From: Sebaldella sp.
Lineage (GTDB): Bacteria; Fusobacteriota; Fusobacteriia; Fusobacteriales; Leptotrichiaceae
DNA: 63,103 nt
Reading direction: 5' to 3'
Assembly: GCA_018058425.1 (NCBI GenBank)
Contig: JAGOZX010000006.1
Location: 1 to 63,103, forward strand
Shown: positions 43,282-53,400 of the stretch, one piece after another
How the letters are laid out: each line of letters starts with the position of its first letter
How positions within the stretch are numbered: the stretch's first letter is position 1
Translations under genes and position numbers: made by a program
The notes under the pieces: model-generated
Seen by the model: the letters and a program-made list of their open reading frames with translations, nothing else
Told to the model about the DNA's origin: nothing
Database searches by the model: none

Positions 43282-44133
43282 ATGGCAGAAGTATTAGAAA
43301 ATAATTTATTTAATAAAATTGGAAGTTTAAAAAAGAGTTTTACTGATTCTGAAAAGAAAATATTAGACTGTATTCAAAAAAATCCAGAAAAAGTTATTTC
43401 TATGAGTATAAAAGAGCTTTCTAATGAATCTAATACAGGAGAAGCAACAATAATTAGATTTTGTAAAAAAATTGGTTTTAAAGGATATAATGAATTTAAA
43501 ATTTCATTGATAAGTACCATGAGTAAGAAAAAACAGAAAACAAGACATAAGATAGATATATTATCTGATAAAAATTATAATACAATAGCAGAAAATATTT
43601 ATAATAATTCATTTAATGTTTTAAAAGACACACTTAGTTTAATAAATAATGAAGTATTTGATAATTGCATAAATCTTATTAATACAGCAAAGCATATTGA
43701 ATTTATAGGTGTTGGATATTCTAATCTAACAGCTCAAGATGCAAAATATAAATTTTTAAGAATTGGTAAAAGTGTAGCAGCTCATTCTGACTCACATTTA
43801 TTTAAAATGGCTGCCTCTATTTCAGGAAAAAATGACTTAGTTATAGGAATTTCTCAAACTGGTGAAACTCAAGAAGTGATTGAATCAATGAAAAGTGCAA
43901 AGGCAAGGGGAGCTGACACTATTGTAATAACTAATAATGATAACACTGAGATTACAAAGTATGCAGATCATATTTTAGTGAATGGATATAATGATGTACG
44001 TTCAGAAACTGGATCGTTTTCAGAAAGAATATCTCAGTTATTTATTATAGAATTACTCTATTTAGGAGTACTTTCTAAAAATAAAGATAAGGCATTACAG
44101 CTAAAAGATTTAACTATAAAAGCTGTAACGTAA
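43282..44133 (+). CDS. RpiR/MurR-family regulator with SIS domain
   Basis: A 283-residue sugar-phosphate-responsive regulator. The N-terminal helix-turn-helix (residues ~1-78) has MSIKELSNESNTGEATIIRF and CKKIGFKGYNEFK. The SIS sugar-phosphate domain (~125-260) has IEFIGVGYSNLTAQDAKYKF, GISQTGETQEVIESM and ITNNDNTEITKYADH. Its position behind nanE, the PTS and the two channel genes indicates that it controls them, probably sensing ManNAc-6-P or GlcNAc-6-P. GGAGAG precedes the start. Confidence 0.92.
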   Translation: MAEVLENNLFNKIGSLKKSFTDSEKKILDCIQKNPEKVISMSIKELSNESNTGEATIIRFCKKIGFKGYNEFKISLISTMSKKKQKTRHKIDILSDKNYNTIAENIYNNSFNVLKDTLSLINNEVFDNCINLINTAKHIEFIGVGYSNLTAQDAKYKFLRIGKSVAAHSDSHLFKMAASISGKNDLVIGISQTGETQEVIESMKSAKARGADTIVITNNDNTEITKYADHILVNGYNDVRSETGSFSERISQLFIIELLYLGVLSKNKDKALQLKDLTIKAVT

Positions 44134-44171
44134 AATAAGATATCTACTCATAAAAAATTATAAATAACAAA

Positions 44172-44230
44172 AAAACTCTTCTATATTTATTCTCATAGCT
44201 GCATGAAAATAATTCTAGAAGAGTTTTAAT
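44172..44230. terminator. Bidirectional terminator between rpiR and livF
   Basis: A perfect 12-bp stem (44172-44183 with 44216-44227) with a long loop, A run before and T run after, between two convergent genes. Confidence 0.8.
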
Positions 44231-44233
44231 TTA

Positions 44234-44947
44234 TTATCCGCCTAAATAAGCTTTTTTTATTTCTTCATTGTTAGCTAATTCACTGGCATTACCTGACATA
44301 ATTATTTTTCCTGTTTCTAGAACATAAGCTCTGTTAGCAATTGATAAAGCCATGTGAGCATTTTGTTCTACTAATAAAATGGTAACTCCATTTTCTTTAT
44401 TTATTTTTTCAATAGTTTTAAATATTTCTTGTACTAATATAGGTGCTAATCCCATAGAAGGTTCGTCCATTAATAAAAGTTCCGGACGTGACATTAATGC
44501 TCTTGCTATAGCAAGCATCTGCTGTTCACCGCCACTCATAGTTCCTGCTAATTGCTTTTTTCTTTCAGCAAGTCTTGGGAACATCTCAAAAACATTATTT
44601 AAATCTTTTTTTATTTTATCTTTGTCATTTCTAATGAAGGCACCCATTTCTAAATTTTCTAATACAGTTAAGTTAGTGAAAATTCTTCTTCCCTCAGGAA
44701 CATGAGCCATGCCAAGACCAACTAATTTATGAGCATCTTTATTTACGATATTTAGTCCATTTAATGAAATTTCACCTGATTTAGGTGTTAAAAGTCCAGA
44801 AATAGCATGTAATGATGATGTCTTACCAGCACCATTAGCTCCAATTAAAGTAACAATTTCACCTTTTTTTATTTCAAACGATATATTCTTTATAGCATGT
44901 ATTGCACCATAATAAACATTTAAATCATTTACTTCTAAAATATACAC
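44234..44947 (-). CDS. livF: Branched-chain amino acid ABC transporter, ATPase LivF
   Basis: A 237-residue ATPase. Walker A is GANGAGKT, the signature is MSGGEQQMLAIARAL, Walker B is LLLMDEPSMGLAP and the H-loop region is VTILLVEQNAHMAL, the EQN being specific to LivF. AGGAGG precedes the start. It is the last gene of the liv operon and ends at a terminator shared with rpiR. Confidence 0.96.
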   Translation of the reverse strand: MYILEVNDLNVYYGAIHAIKNISFEIKKGEIVTLIGANGAGKTSSLHAISGLLTPKSGEISLNGLNIVNKDAHKLVGLGMAHVPEGRRIFTNLTVLENLEMGAFIRNDKDKIKKDLNNVFEMFPRLAERKKQLAGTMSGGEQQMLAIARALMSRPELLLMDEPSMGLAPILVQEIFKTIEKINKENGVTILLVEQNAHMALSIANRAYVLETGKIIMSGNASELANNEEIKKAYLGG

Positions 44948-44963
44948 TTATTTTCCTCCTAAT

Positions 44964-45722
44964 TTATTCTCCTAAATAAGCAGTTATAACCTCAGGGTTA
45001 TTTTGGATTTCTGTAGGTGTTCCTTTAGCAATTATTTTTCCAAAATTTAGAACATATAAACGCTCACAGATTCCCATAACTAAATCCATATCATGTTCTA
45101 TTAGTAAAATAGAAATTTTAAATTTATCTCTTATTAGCTGTATAGTCTCCATTAATTCTCTAGTTTCTTGTGGATTCATACCAGCTGCTGGTTCATCAAG
45201 TAATAAAAGTTTAGGATTAGTAGCTAAAGCTCTTGCTATCTCTAATTTTCTCTGCTGACCATATGAAAGGTTTCCAGCAATAACATCACCATGAATATCC
45301 ATATCAAAAATCTTTAGAAATTCTAATGCTTTGTTTGTAGTTTCTTTTTCTTCTTTCCAGTACCTAGGCAGTCTAAAGATACCTTCTAAAGAAGAGTATT
45401 TCATACTGCTGTTTAAAGCAAGTTTTACATTATCTATAACAGATAGATTTTTAAATAATCGAATATTTTGAAATGTTCTTGCAAAACCTAAAGCAACTAT
45501 TTGTGGTGTAGTAGACTTTATTATGCTTTGATCATTTATATATATATTTCCATCAGTAGGTTTATAGACCCCACTTAATAAATTAAATAATGTAGTTTTT
45601 CCTGCACCATTTGGACCGATTAATCCTATTAATTCGTAATCGTTTATTTCAATGTTAACATCATCAACAGCTCTAAGTCCTCCAAAGGAGATACCTAAAT
45701 TTTCAGTTTTTAATAAAGCCAT
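44964..45722 (-). CDS. livG: Branched-chain amino acid ABC transporter, ATPase LivG
   Basis: A 252-residue ATPase paired with LivF. Walker A is GPNGAGKTTLFN, the LivG-typical ARTFQNIRLFKNLSV follows, the signature is LSYGQQRKLEIARAL, Walker B is LLLLDEPAAGMNP and the H-loop SILLIEHDMDLVM. AGGAGG overlaps the end of livM; the gap is three bases. Confidence 0.96.
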   Translation of the reverse strand: MALLKTENLGISFGGLRAVDDVNIEINDYELIGLIGPNGAGKTTLFNLLSGVYKPTDGNIYINDQSIIKSTTPQIVALGFARTFQNIRLFKNLSVIDNVKLALNSSMKYSSLEGIFRLPRYWKEEKETTNKALEFLKIFDMDIHGDVIAGNLSYGQQRKLEIARALATNPKLLLLDEPAAGMNPQETRELMETIQLIRDKFKISILLIEHDMDLVMGICERLYVLNFGKIIAKGTPTEIQNNPEVITAYLGE

Positions 45723-45725
45723 GAA

Positions 45726-46706
45726 TTATCCTCCTAATTCACTTTTCTTAGTTCTATTTTTAATTTTTCTTAGAAATCCACTTATTGTAAATTCTTTTGT
45801 TCCTAATATACCTGTTGGTCTAAAGATCATAATAAGTATAAGTGCTAATGCATATATAAAGTATCTCCATTCAGAGTATTGTCTAAGTACTTCATTTAAT
45901 ACTGTTAAAATAGTTGCAGCAATACTTGCTCCAGTAATACTTCCAAGTCCTCCTAATACAACCATTACTAAAATATCAATAGAGAATACAAAGCTAAATT
46001 TAGCAGGTTGTAAAATACTAATATTGTGCGCTAGAAGAGAGCCACCAATACCTGCAAAGAATGCTGACATAGCAAAACCATATAATTTTACACGATTAGT
46101 AGAAATACCTATATTTTCAGCTGCTATCTCATCTTCACGAATAGAAAGCATAGTTCTTCCCTGTCTTGATGTAAGCAGCATAGTGATTAGAATAACACAT
46201 ATAACAACAATCCAATAGACATTAGTGAAAGTATCAAGTATAGGAATACTCTTCATACCTGATGCTCCACCTAAAAAATCTAAATTTTGTAGTGTAAATT
46301 TGATTATCTCACCAAATGCTAATGTAATAATAGCTAGATAGTCACCTTTTAGTCTTAAAGTAGGTATAGCTATTAATAATCCAAATATACCAGCTATAAT
46401 TCCTCCTATAAGTGATGAAATAATTAGTTGTAGTAAACTTGGCAGCTGTGAAGCCATCATAAGTTTAGTAAAGTAAGCTCCTCCATATGCACCTATAGCA
46501 ATAAAACCGGCATGGCCTAAACTAAGCTGTCCCATAATACCAACAGTCATATTTAAACTTACTGCAAATAAAATATATATCAATATATTTATAATAATAG
46601 TAGAGTAGTAGGGATCACTACCTAAAGTAAAATACAGTGCAAAGTAGAGTAAAAAAATTAGAACAACACTTAAAACATATGTTTGAAAACGAATACTATT
46701 TTTCAT
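45726..46706 (-). CDS. livM: Branched-chain amino acid ABC transporter, permease LivM
   Basis: A 326-residue permease with about eight to ten membrane helices. Family motifs are SLGHAGFIAIGAYGGAYF, PTLRLKGDYLAIITLAFGEI and MVVLGGLGSITGASIAATIL (the last near the ATPase-contact loop). It lies between livH and livG in a tight operon. Confidence 0.95.
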   Translation of the reverse strand: MKNSIRFQTYVLSVVLIFLLYFALYFTLGSDPYYSTIIINILIYILFAVSLNMTVGIMGQLSLGHAGFIAIGAYGGAYFTKLMMASQLPSLLQLIISSLIGGIIAGIFGLLIAIPTLRLKGDYLAIITLAFGEIIKFTLQNLDFLGGASGMKSIPILDTFTNVYWIVVICVILITMLLTSRQGRTMLSIREDEIAAENIGISTNRVKLYGFAMSAFFAGIGGSLLAHNISILQPAKFSFVFSIDILVMVVLGGLGSITGASIAATILTVLNEVLRQYSEWRYFIYALALILIMIFRPTGILGTKEFTISGFLRKIKNRTKKSELGG

Positions 46707-46716
46707 ATAATATCAC

Positions 46717-47619
46717 CTAGACTTTCTCTTTAGTATTTTTACCAAATAAACCATTTGGCTTAAACACAAGAATAAGTATTAAGACTCCGAAGACAATTGC
46801 GTTTGCCCAAGTAGATGATATGTACGCTTTAGAATAATTTTCTATTAATCCCATAATGTAGCCGCCTAACATGGCACCGGGGATACTTCCAATTCCGCCA
46901 AATACAGCTGCTATAAAGGCTTTTAAGCCTGGCATCATTCCCATATAAGGGTTTATATTTGGATATGTAAGGCTATATAAAACTCCACCTAAGGCACCTA
47001 ATCCTGAACCAATGGCAAATGTAAGTCCAATTGTGAAGTTAACATTTATTCCCATTAATTGAGCAGCACCATGATCTTCTGAAACTGCTCTTGTAGCTTT
47101 TCCTAATTTCGTCTTTTTTATAAAAAAGTCTAATATAAGCATACAAAATATTGTGGTAAGAATAGTCACAACAGTTAAATAACTAATTTTAAAAGACCCT
47201 AAAGAAATAGTCTGGCTAGATAGATAAAAAGGAATTTTATCTTGGTTGATTACTTTTGGTGTTGCTCCTTGCCATAATAAAAAGACACTTTCTAATAAAA
47301 AACTTACTCCAATTGCAGTAATTAATGCTGATATTCTTGGAGAATTTCTAAGCGGTTTATACGCTAGTCTGTCAATAATAATACCTAAAATAGCACAAAT
47401 AATCATTGATAAAATAATTGCAATAGGTAATGGGATATTATATTCAGTAATAGCAAGAAAAGTAGTGTAGGCTCCCACCATCATAATATCTCCATGTGCA
47501 AAGTTAATTAATTTTACAATTCCATAAACCATTGTATAACCAAGAGCGATTAATGCATAAATACTACCTACCTGTATACCATTAATAGTTTGCTCTAAGA
47601 AAATTTGTAAATTATTCAC
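46717..47619 (-). CDS. livH: Branched-chain amino acid ABC transporter, permease LivH
   Basis: A 300-residue permease. Motifs are GIQVGSIYALIALGYTMVYG, LINFAHGDIMMVGAY and AAVFGGIGSIPGAMLGGYIMG, all standard for LivH. It forms the channel with LivM. A hairpin terminator separates it from the binding-protein gene upstream, lowering its expression relative to that gene. Confidence 0.96.
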   Translation of the reverse strand: MNNLQIFLEQTINGIQVGSIYALIALGYTMVYGIVKLINFAHGDIMMVGAYTTFLAITEYNIPLPIAIILSMIICAILGIIIDRLAYKPLRNSPRISALITAIGVSFLLESVFLLWQGATPKVINQDKIPFYLSSQTISLGSFKISYLTVVTILTTIFCMLILDFFIKKTKLGKATRAVSEDHGAAQLMGINVNFTIGLTFAIGSGLGALGGVLYSLTYPNINPYMGMMPGLKAFIAAVFGGIGSIPGAMLGGYIMGLIENYSKAYISSTWANAIVFGVLILILVFKPNGLFGKNTKEKV

Positions 47620-47640
47620 GTTATAATTTCACCTCATTTT

Positions 47641-47673
47641 AAAAAGTATAAAAGAAGATAGCTAGGCTATCTT
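47641..47673 (-). terminator. Intra-operon terminator between livK and livH
   Basis: On the minus strand GAAGATAGC pairs with GCTATCTTC across a three-base loop (47653-47673), followed by a T-rich run. It would give many livK transcripts and fewer full-length ones. Confidence 0.75.
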
Positions 47674-47698
47674 CTAATATGAATACTAAAAACATTTA

Positions 47699-48829
47699 TT
47701 ATTCAGATTTTTCTTTTAATATTAACTTTCCACCTTTAACTTCAATAATTGTAGCTATTTTTTTAGGATCGTTATTTTCATCAAAACTCATTTTTCCAGT
47801 AACTAAATCTAAATTTGTTCCTTTAAGTGCATCTTTTATACCATCACCTGTTAAATCTTTAGCTCCTTTAAGAGCATTTATCAAGATTGAACCTGTATCA
47901 TATCCAAGTGCAGCAAATAAATCTGGATCTTTACTATATTTTGCTTTATATGTTTTTATAAAGTTTTGTACTATTTCACTAGTATCATCAGAAGCATATT
48001 GACTTGCAAATAAAGCACCTTCAGTAGCAGCAGCAAAGTTGTTTTGTACTCCATCCCATCCATCTCCACCTAAGAATTGAGAAGTGATTCCTAATTCTTT
48101 AGCTTGTGTAGCAATAAGTCCAATAGTATTATAGTAATCTGGAACGAAAATAGCTTCAACACCAGCATTTTTTATATTAGTCAATATAGATTTAAAATCT
48201 TTATCATCTGTAGTATATTTTTCTTCTACTACTTGTATACCAGCTTTTTCAGCTTCTTCTTTAAAAGATTTTGCAAGTCCAGTAGAGTAATCGCTAGATG
48301 TATTAGTCATTATAGCAACTTTTTTATATCCTTTTTTAGCAGCATATCTTCCCATAACTCCACCTTGAAATGGATCTGTGTAAGTAGTTCTAAATATGTA
48401 AGGCTTACTAAGAGTAATATCTTGGCTTGTTCCAGTTGGTGTAATCATAGGAACCTTGTCAGTATTACTTATAACAGCAATAGCATTTGATGGTCCAGAT
48501 GTCACAGCGCCTAAAACAACATCTACTTTATCTTTAGCAGTTAATTTCTTATAAGCATTAATTGCTTCTTGTGCATCACCTTTATCATCTTCAATAATCA
48601 ATTCTATTTTTTTCCCGTTAATACCACCTTCAGCATTTATTTCATCAATTCTAAGCTGAATTCCTTCTTTAGCAGAGTTACCATATTGAGCAACATCGCC
48701 TGTTAATGGAGCTATAACTCCCACTTTAATTACTGTTTTATCAGCAGCAGATTTTGGTTCTTCTGCTTTTTTACCGCAGCCTACAAAAGCTAACATAGCC
48801 ACAGCTAATATTGAAAATAGTTTTTTCAT
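47699..48829 (-). CDS. livK: Branched-chain amino acid ABC transporter, binding lipoprotein
   Basis: A 376-residue type I periplasmic binding protein (Peripla_BP_6). The lipobox AFVGCG anchors it by lipid, unlike the soluble E. coli LivK. The mature protein opens KVGVIAPLTGDVAQYGNSA, with GAVTSGPSNAIAVISN in the ligand pocket. The ATG at 48829 is preferred, because GGGAGG is then six bases upstream; the ATG at 48835 abuts the ribosome site. It is first in livKHMGF. TATAAT at 48910-48915 on the minus strand is a likely -10. Confidence 0.95.
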   Translation of the reverse strand: MKKLFSILAVAMLAFVGCGKKAEEPKSAADKTVIKVGVIAPLTGDVAQYGNSAKEGIQLRIDEINAEGGINGKKIELIIEDDKGDAQEAINAYKKLTAKDKVDVVLGAVTSGPSNAIAVISNTDKVPMITPTGTSQDITLSKPYIFRTTYTDPFQGGVMGRYAAKKGYKKVAIMTNTSSDYSTGLAKSFKEEAEKAGIQVVEEKYTTDDKDFKSILTNIKNAGVEAIFVPDYYNTIGLIATQAKELGITSQFLGGDGWDGVQNNFAAATEGALFASQYASDDTSEIVQNFIKTYKAKYSKDPDLFAALGYDTGSILINALKGAKDLTGDGIKDALKGTNLDLVTGKMSFDENNDPKKIATIIEVKGGKLILKEKSE

Positions 48830-48915
48830 ATTCATCCTCCCAGAATAGTTTCAAATTTTATAATCTTTATCTAAAAATAATAAAAAATTAAATTGATAAT
48901 TATTACTCCAATTAT

Positions 48916-49296
48916 ATCATTACTTTAGATATAGTAAAAATATTTAATACTTATCCTATCATTAATAATTTATATGGTAGGAGTGGGGTAGCATTATTTG
49001 AAAAGATGATAGAATGAAAAAAATTATATAATATGATTTTTTTACTATGTTTAATGGGTTTAGCTAGAATAGTTTAGAAAATAATATTACTAAAAATAAT
49101 TATTTATATGAATAAAATAATAAGAGCGATAATAGATTATGATAATAAAGCTAAAAAAATGCAGGGGATTTATAATTAAAGATTGTATTTATAAGGATAT
49201 TCCTAATGGCAAATTTGTACGTATATAAATGTAAAGAGAATTCTTTCGAATTTAAATTACAAGTATTGGATTTTACTTAGATGAGATTAAGACTTT
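48916..49296. other. Non-coding gap between divergent livK and the TPR gene
   Basis: Plain AT-rich sequence between divergent genes. I see no gene, repeat or strong structure in it. Confidence 0.5.
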
Positions 49297-49325
49297 TTGA
49301 CTTTTGTTCTAATATAATATAAAAT
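49297..49325 (+). promoter_or_regulatory. Promoter of the TPR lipoprotein gene
   Basis: TTGACT (49297-49302), a 17-base spacer and TAAAAT (49320-49325). Confidence 0.55.
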
Positions 49326-49360
49326 AATGTTATAGAATTGAAAAGGAGTGAAGAATATAA

Positions 49361-49963
49361 ATGAAAAAAATAATATTTGGATTGATATTGATTTTGTTCG
49401 TATCATGTAGTAATAATAATTCAGTTGAAATAGCTAAAACAGCAGATAAAATGGCTAAAAGTGGGAAAATAGAAGAGGCAATCACTTATTTAGAACAAAA
49501 TGCAAATAAAGACAGTAAAAATAAAGCTTTTTATCATGCTAGAATGGGATATTATTATATAGAGCTAAATCAATTTGATAAAGCAGAAGAAATTTTGAAG
49601 CAGGCAGTATCTGAAGATGGAAAACTAGGTTTTGCATATAGTGAATTAGGATATTTATATAGTTCACAAAATAAAGTAGACTTAGCTCTAGAAAATTATT
49701 TATTGGGAACTAAATATGATTCAAATGATGGAGAAAATTTTTATGGTGCTGGTTATGCTTATTATGAGAAAAAAGATTATACTAAAGCTGTAGAATATTT
49801 TGAAAAAGCTATTCCAAAGTATAAAAAAGAGCAAAAGTATGATTATATAAAAGATTCATATAATTTAATTGCCCAGATTTACTATGAACAGGGAAATGAA
49901 ACTAAGATGAATGAAGTTATAGAAAAAGCAGAAAAAGAGTTAAGTCAAATGAATAAAAAATAA
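49361..49963 (+). CDS. TPR-repeat lipoprotein
   Basis: A 200-residue predicted lipoprotein with lipobox LFVSCS. Four to five tetratricopeptide repeats fill the mature protein. The clearest are FYHARMGYYYIELNQFDKAE, FAYSELGYLYSSQNKVDLAL, NFYGAGYAYYEKKDYTKAVE and SYNLIAQIYYEQGNETKMNE. TPR lipoproteins scaffold envelope complexes; the partner is unknown. It lies upstream of the autotransporter but is separated from it by a terminator and 490 bases. Confidence 0.88.
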   Translation: MKKIIFGLILILFVSCSNNNSVEIAKTADKMAKSGKIEEAITYLEQNANKDSKNKAFYHARMGYYYIELNQFDKAEEILKQAVSEDGKLGFAYSELGYLYSSQNKVDLALENYLLGTKYDSNDGENFYGAGYAYYEKKDYTKAVEYFEKAIPKYKKEQKYDYIKDSYNLIAQIYYEQGNETKMNEVIEKAEKELSQMNKK

Positions 49964-49967
49964 AATT

Positions 49968-49996
49968 GGAGCCTTGTGAGAGAGGCTTCTTTTTTA
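49968..49996 (+). terminator. Terminator of the TPR lipoprotein gene
   Basis: AGCCTT pairs with GAGGCT (49970-49987, including a G-U) and runs into a T tract. Confidence 0.75.
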
Positions 49997-50236
49997 TTTA
50001 AGAATGTTAATAGGGAAATTTGATAAAACAAATATAACAAAAGATTCTTATATTTAATTTAATAGTGATAAGATTTATACTTTTTATACAATTAATGAAA
50101 TATTTTATTAATTTAGTGTATTTATTTAGTATAAGAATAAAAAAAATCTCTAAAAGTGTCTATAATTGTAATAGGATATGATATTAATTAGAAAATACTT
50201 TTATTAAGTTAAATAAATCATTGATAATTATTTAGA

Positions 50237-50262
50237 AAAATCTCTGAGGGTGAGGTTTTTAT
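50237..50262 (+). terminator. Orphan terminator-like hairpin upstream of the autotransporter
   Basis: AAAATCTC (50237-50244) pairs with GAGGTTTT (50252-50259, one G-U) and is followed by T. No gene end lies just before it. The 50000-50236 stretch is otherwise AT-rich and unassigned, so it may end a short non-coding transcript. Confidence 0.45.
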
Positions 50263-50293
50263 TGATCTCTTGTATTGTCTGATATGAAAGATG

Positions 50294-50322
50294 TTGACAT
50301 TTTAATTTACAGGGTGTAAAAT
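50294..50322 (+). promoter_or_regulatory. Promoter of the autotransporter gene
   Basis: TTGACA (50294-50299), a 17-base spacer and TAAAAT (50317-50322), about 130 bases before the start codon. Confidence 0.7.
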
Positions 50323-50457
50323 ATTTAAACATACAATAGAATGGTTGTATTAGAGCACAGAATCAAATATTTTATAAAGAGAAATTTATTGGATTTGTAG
50401 TGAAGTTAAAGTTATAAAATGAATGAAATAAATATATGGAATTTTAAGGAGAAAAAA

Positions 50458-53400
50458 ATGAAAAAAAATAAGAAACTAATAATGCTTTTAGCGTTAAATT
50501 CGTTAACAGTAGCATTTGCAGATGCAAAAAATTCAATAGAATCTAAATACGATAAACTTTATAATAATATGACAAAAAATATAGAATCTGGAAAATCAAA
50601 TGATAAAAATTATAAATTAATAGAAGATGTATTAAATAAAAGAAATCAAGAGTTAAAAGATTTGTATATGCAGTCAGATTATATTATAAAACCAGAATAT
50701 TTGGAATGGCAGGTATTTTTTAGTGGTTTCTATAATAGCAGTCATAGAGGCGGGAACAAGGAAAGTGTGAGAAGTATTGTTCCAGGAGAGGCTAAAAAAA
50801 TAGACTTAGGAATGGTAATACCAGTAAGTGGAATCACTAGAGATAAACTAGATCTGAATATTACTCCAATAAATGAACCAGTAATAAACATAAATATAAA
50901 TCCACTAGTAGCTCCACAAATAACCGCACCTATTTTTACTTACACAGATATTACATTTCCAGGTACTCCTAATGCAAGTACACCATATTTTAGTAGTCAA
51001 AATTCTTATCAAGCTAAGGCAATAGGCGGATATTCTTCTTCGGTTGCTTATTATACTTCAGGTAATAAAATATTTGAAAATTTAAATGTAGAATCCACAG
51101 GTGGAACAACTTTAGCATTAGATGGAAAGACAAATACTATAGCTGTGACTGGATCGACATCATATGCAAATGGTGCGTATACAGGAACAAGTGCTCCATC
51201 ATATACACATACAGGTTACTCAAATCAATTTGCGGCACATAATATAGGTACAAATGGAAATTATGAAATAAAAGGTAACTGGAATATGACAATGACTGAT
51301 GGACCGACATATAATCAATGGGGTTTTTTAAGTTATAGACCATATTATGCAAATACAGATACAAAAGCTTTATTTTCAGGAAATCTAAATTTGGAAGCAA
51401 ATAATACAACAGGTACTGGTAGCTCAACATCTTTAATAGGAATGAGTCTTAATTTATCAAGTATGACAGCTAATCCCACAACAACTGCAACTATGGAAAA
51501 TAGTGGAACGATTACTATTAAAAATGGAACTCAATCGGGACAAAGCGGTATAGCAATGCAATTAGAAAGAGGTTCTGCTACATATACTCAAGCAGGGCAA
51601 CTAATTAACTCAGGAAACATAATTGTTGAATTAAATACAGGAAGTTATCAGGGAAGCACTGGAGGAGTAGGTATATTTCTATCAATTGATCCAGTAGTAA
51701 AACCAGTAACAGTAAAGACAGGAAATATATTAATGACAGGTGAAGGAAGTAGAGCAGTTGAAATAGGAAGTGATGTTTATGGAAGTCGTGGTTATGTCAA
51801 TTCTAATATAAATATAGATGGTTCAAATGGATTAATAACACTTCAAGGAGTGAAAAATGCAGGGTTATATATTCAAAGAGCAGTGACAATGACAGGAAAC
51901 TCACTGGCAGATAACATTAAAAATATGAATATACTAATAGATGGTACTAATACACCAGCAATTTCAAGAGAAACGCAAGAAAGTACAGAAAAATCAATGG
52001 ATCTAAAAGTAAATGATACTTTCTTACAATCAGTAGAATTTGGACCAAATTCAAAGCAAAGTTCAATAATAAACGTTTCTTATGGAAATGCAATAATAGA
52101 GAGCAGTACAGCGAATTCGATAGTTCCAATAGAAGCAGGAGTACAAAATGCTATAGCAGCAGGAACTTATAATACAATGATAAAAAACTATATGCCTATA
52201 AATATAGGTTCAGGTGCTCAAGGAATGGTGGCTATATCTACTGGAGGTAGTTTTGAAAATTATGCAGATATAAAAAATAATTCTTCAAAATACGTATACA
52301 CAAATGGTTCATCTAGCTATAATTATGGAAGTGTTGGATTAGCTTTAACCAGTTATATTCTACAAAATTCCTCTGGAAATGTAGATAGCACAGGTTTAAA
52401 TATGGGGAATATAGAAATGAATGGTGATTATTCAACAGCTATCTACAATGTCGGACTGGCTATAACTTCAAAATCAGATCATATAACTTCCACAGGGGCA
52501 AATACTGTGAGTGTATATGCTGGAGGAAACAACGGATATGTTAATGGTAGTTATCAAGATGTATCCTCTAATACAATAATAAATACGGATAGGTTAGAAG
52601 TAACTGGTGATAATGGAACAGTTATATATTCAAAAGGTGGAAATGTAAGTCTAGGTTCTTTTACTTCAGGTGGTACAACAGAAGTAAAGGCCAGTGGAAA
52701 GGATACTTTTGGTTTCTTTTTTCAAAAATATAATCCTTATTATGGTGGATTATTAGGAAAATTGACTTTAACTAGTGATGTAAATGCAAGTATGGAAAAT
52801 GGAGCAATAGCTCTTTATTATGAGGGAGCTAATTATGGAGATCCTGTAAATCTTCCCACGTATTTATCAAGTATTATAGATACAACAAATGGAAATTTAA
52901 ATATAATTACAGATCAGAATAGCTATAATATGGCTATAAAAAGTGCTAAAGTTAACTTGAGTGATTTATCAAATTTATCTGGTATTTCTGGAATGTCATT
53001 TACAGGATCTGGAAAATCGAAATTATTTCAATCAACTTTAGTAATGGATGCTGATTCAAATATAGATAAAAATAATACAACAGGTGATAAAACATATAGA
53101 AATATGGATATAGGTAAATCAGGGATTTCTATAAGTTCAGGAGTGACTTTAAGTGGAACAGAAGATGGACAAGTAGGAATAGGGCAAAGCTTTAACTATA
53201 ATGATTATACACAGATTCAAAGTAATAATGCTGGTACAATAGATTTAAAAGGAGCAAACTCAATAGGAATATATGCTAAGAGAGCACAAATTTCAAATGA
53301 AGGTCTTATAAATATGTCAGGTAATAATGGAATAGGTCTTTTTACTACAGGAGGTAATGCTCATAATATAGGAGAAATTAAAATAGGTGATAAAGGAATA

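Noticed and set aside
50419..50457. Thirteen-residue upstream extension of the autotransporter
   Set aside because: It would place a charged segment before the signal peptide, and no ribosome site precedes it, whereas AAGGAG precedes the ATG at 50458.
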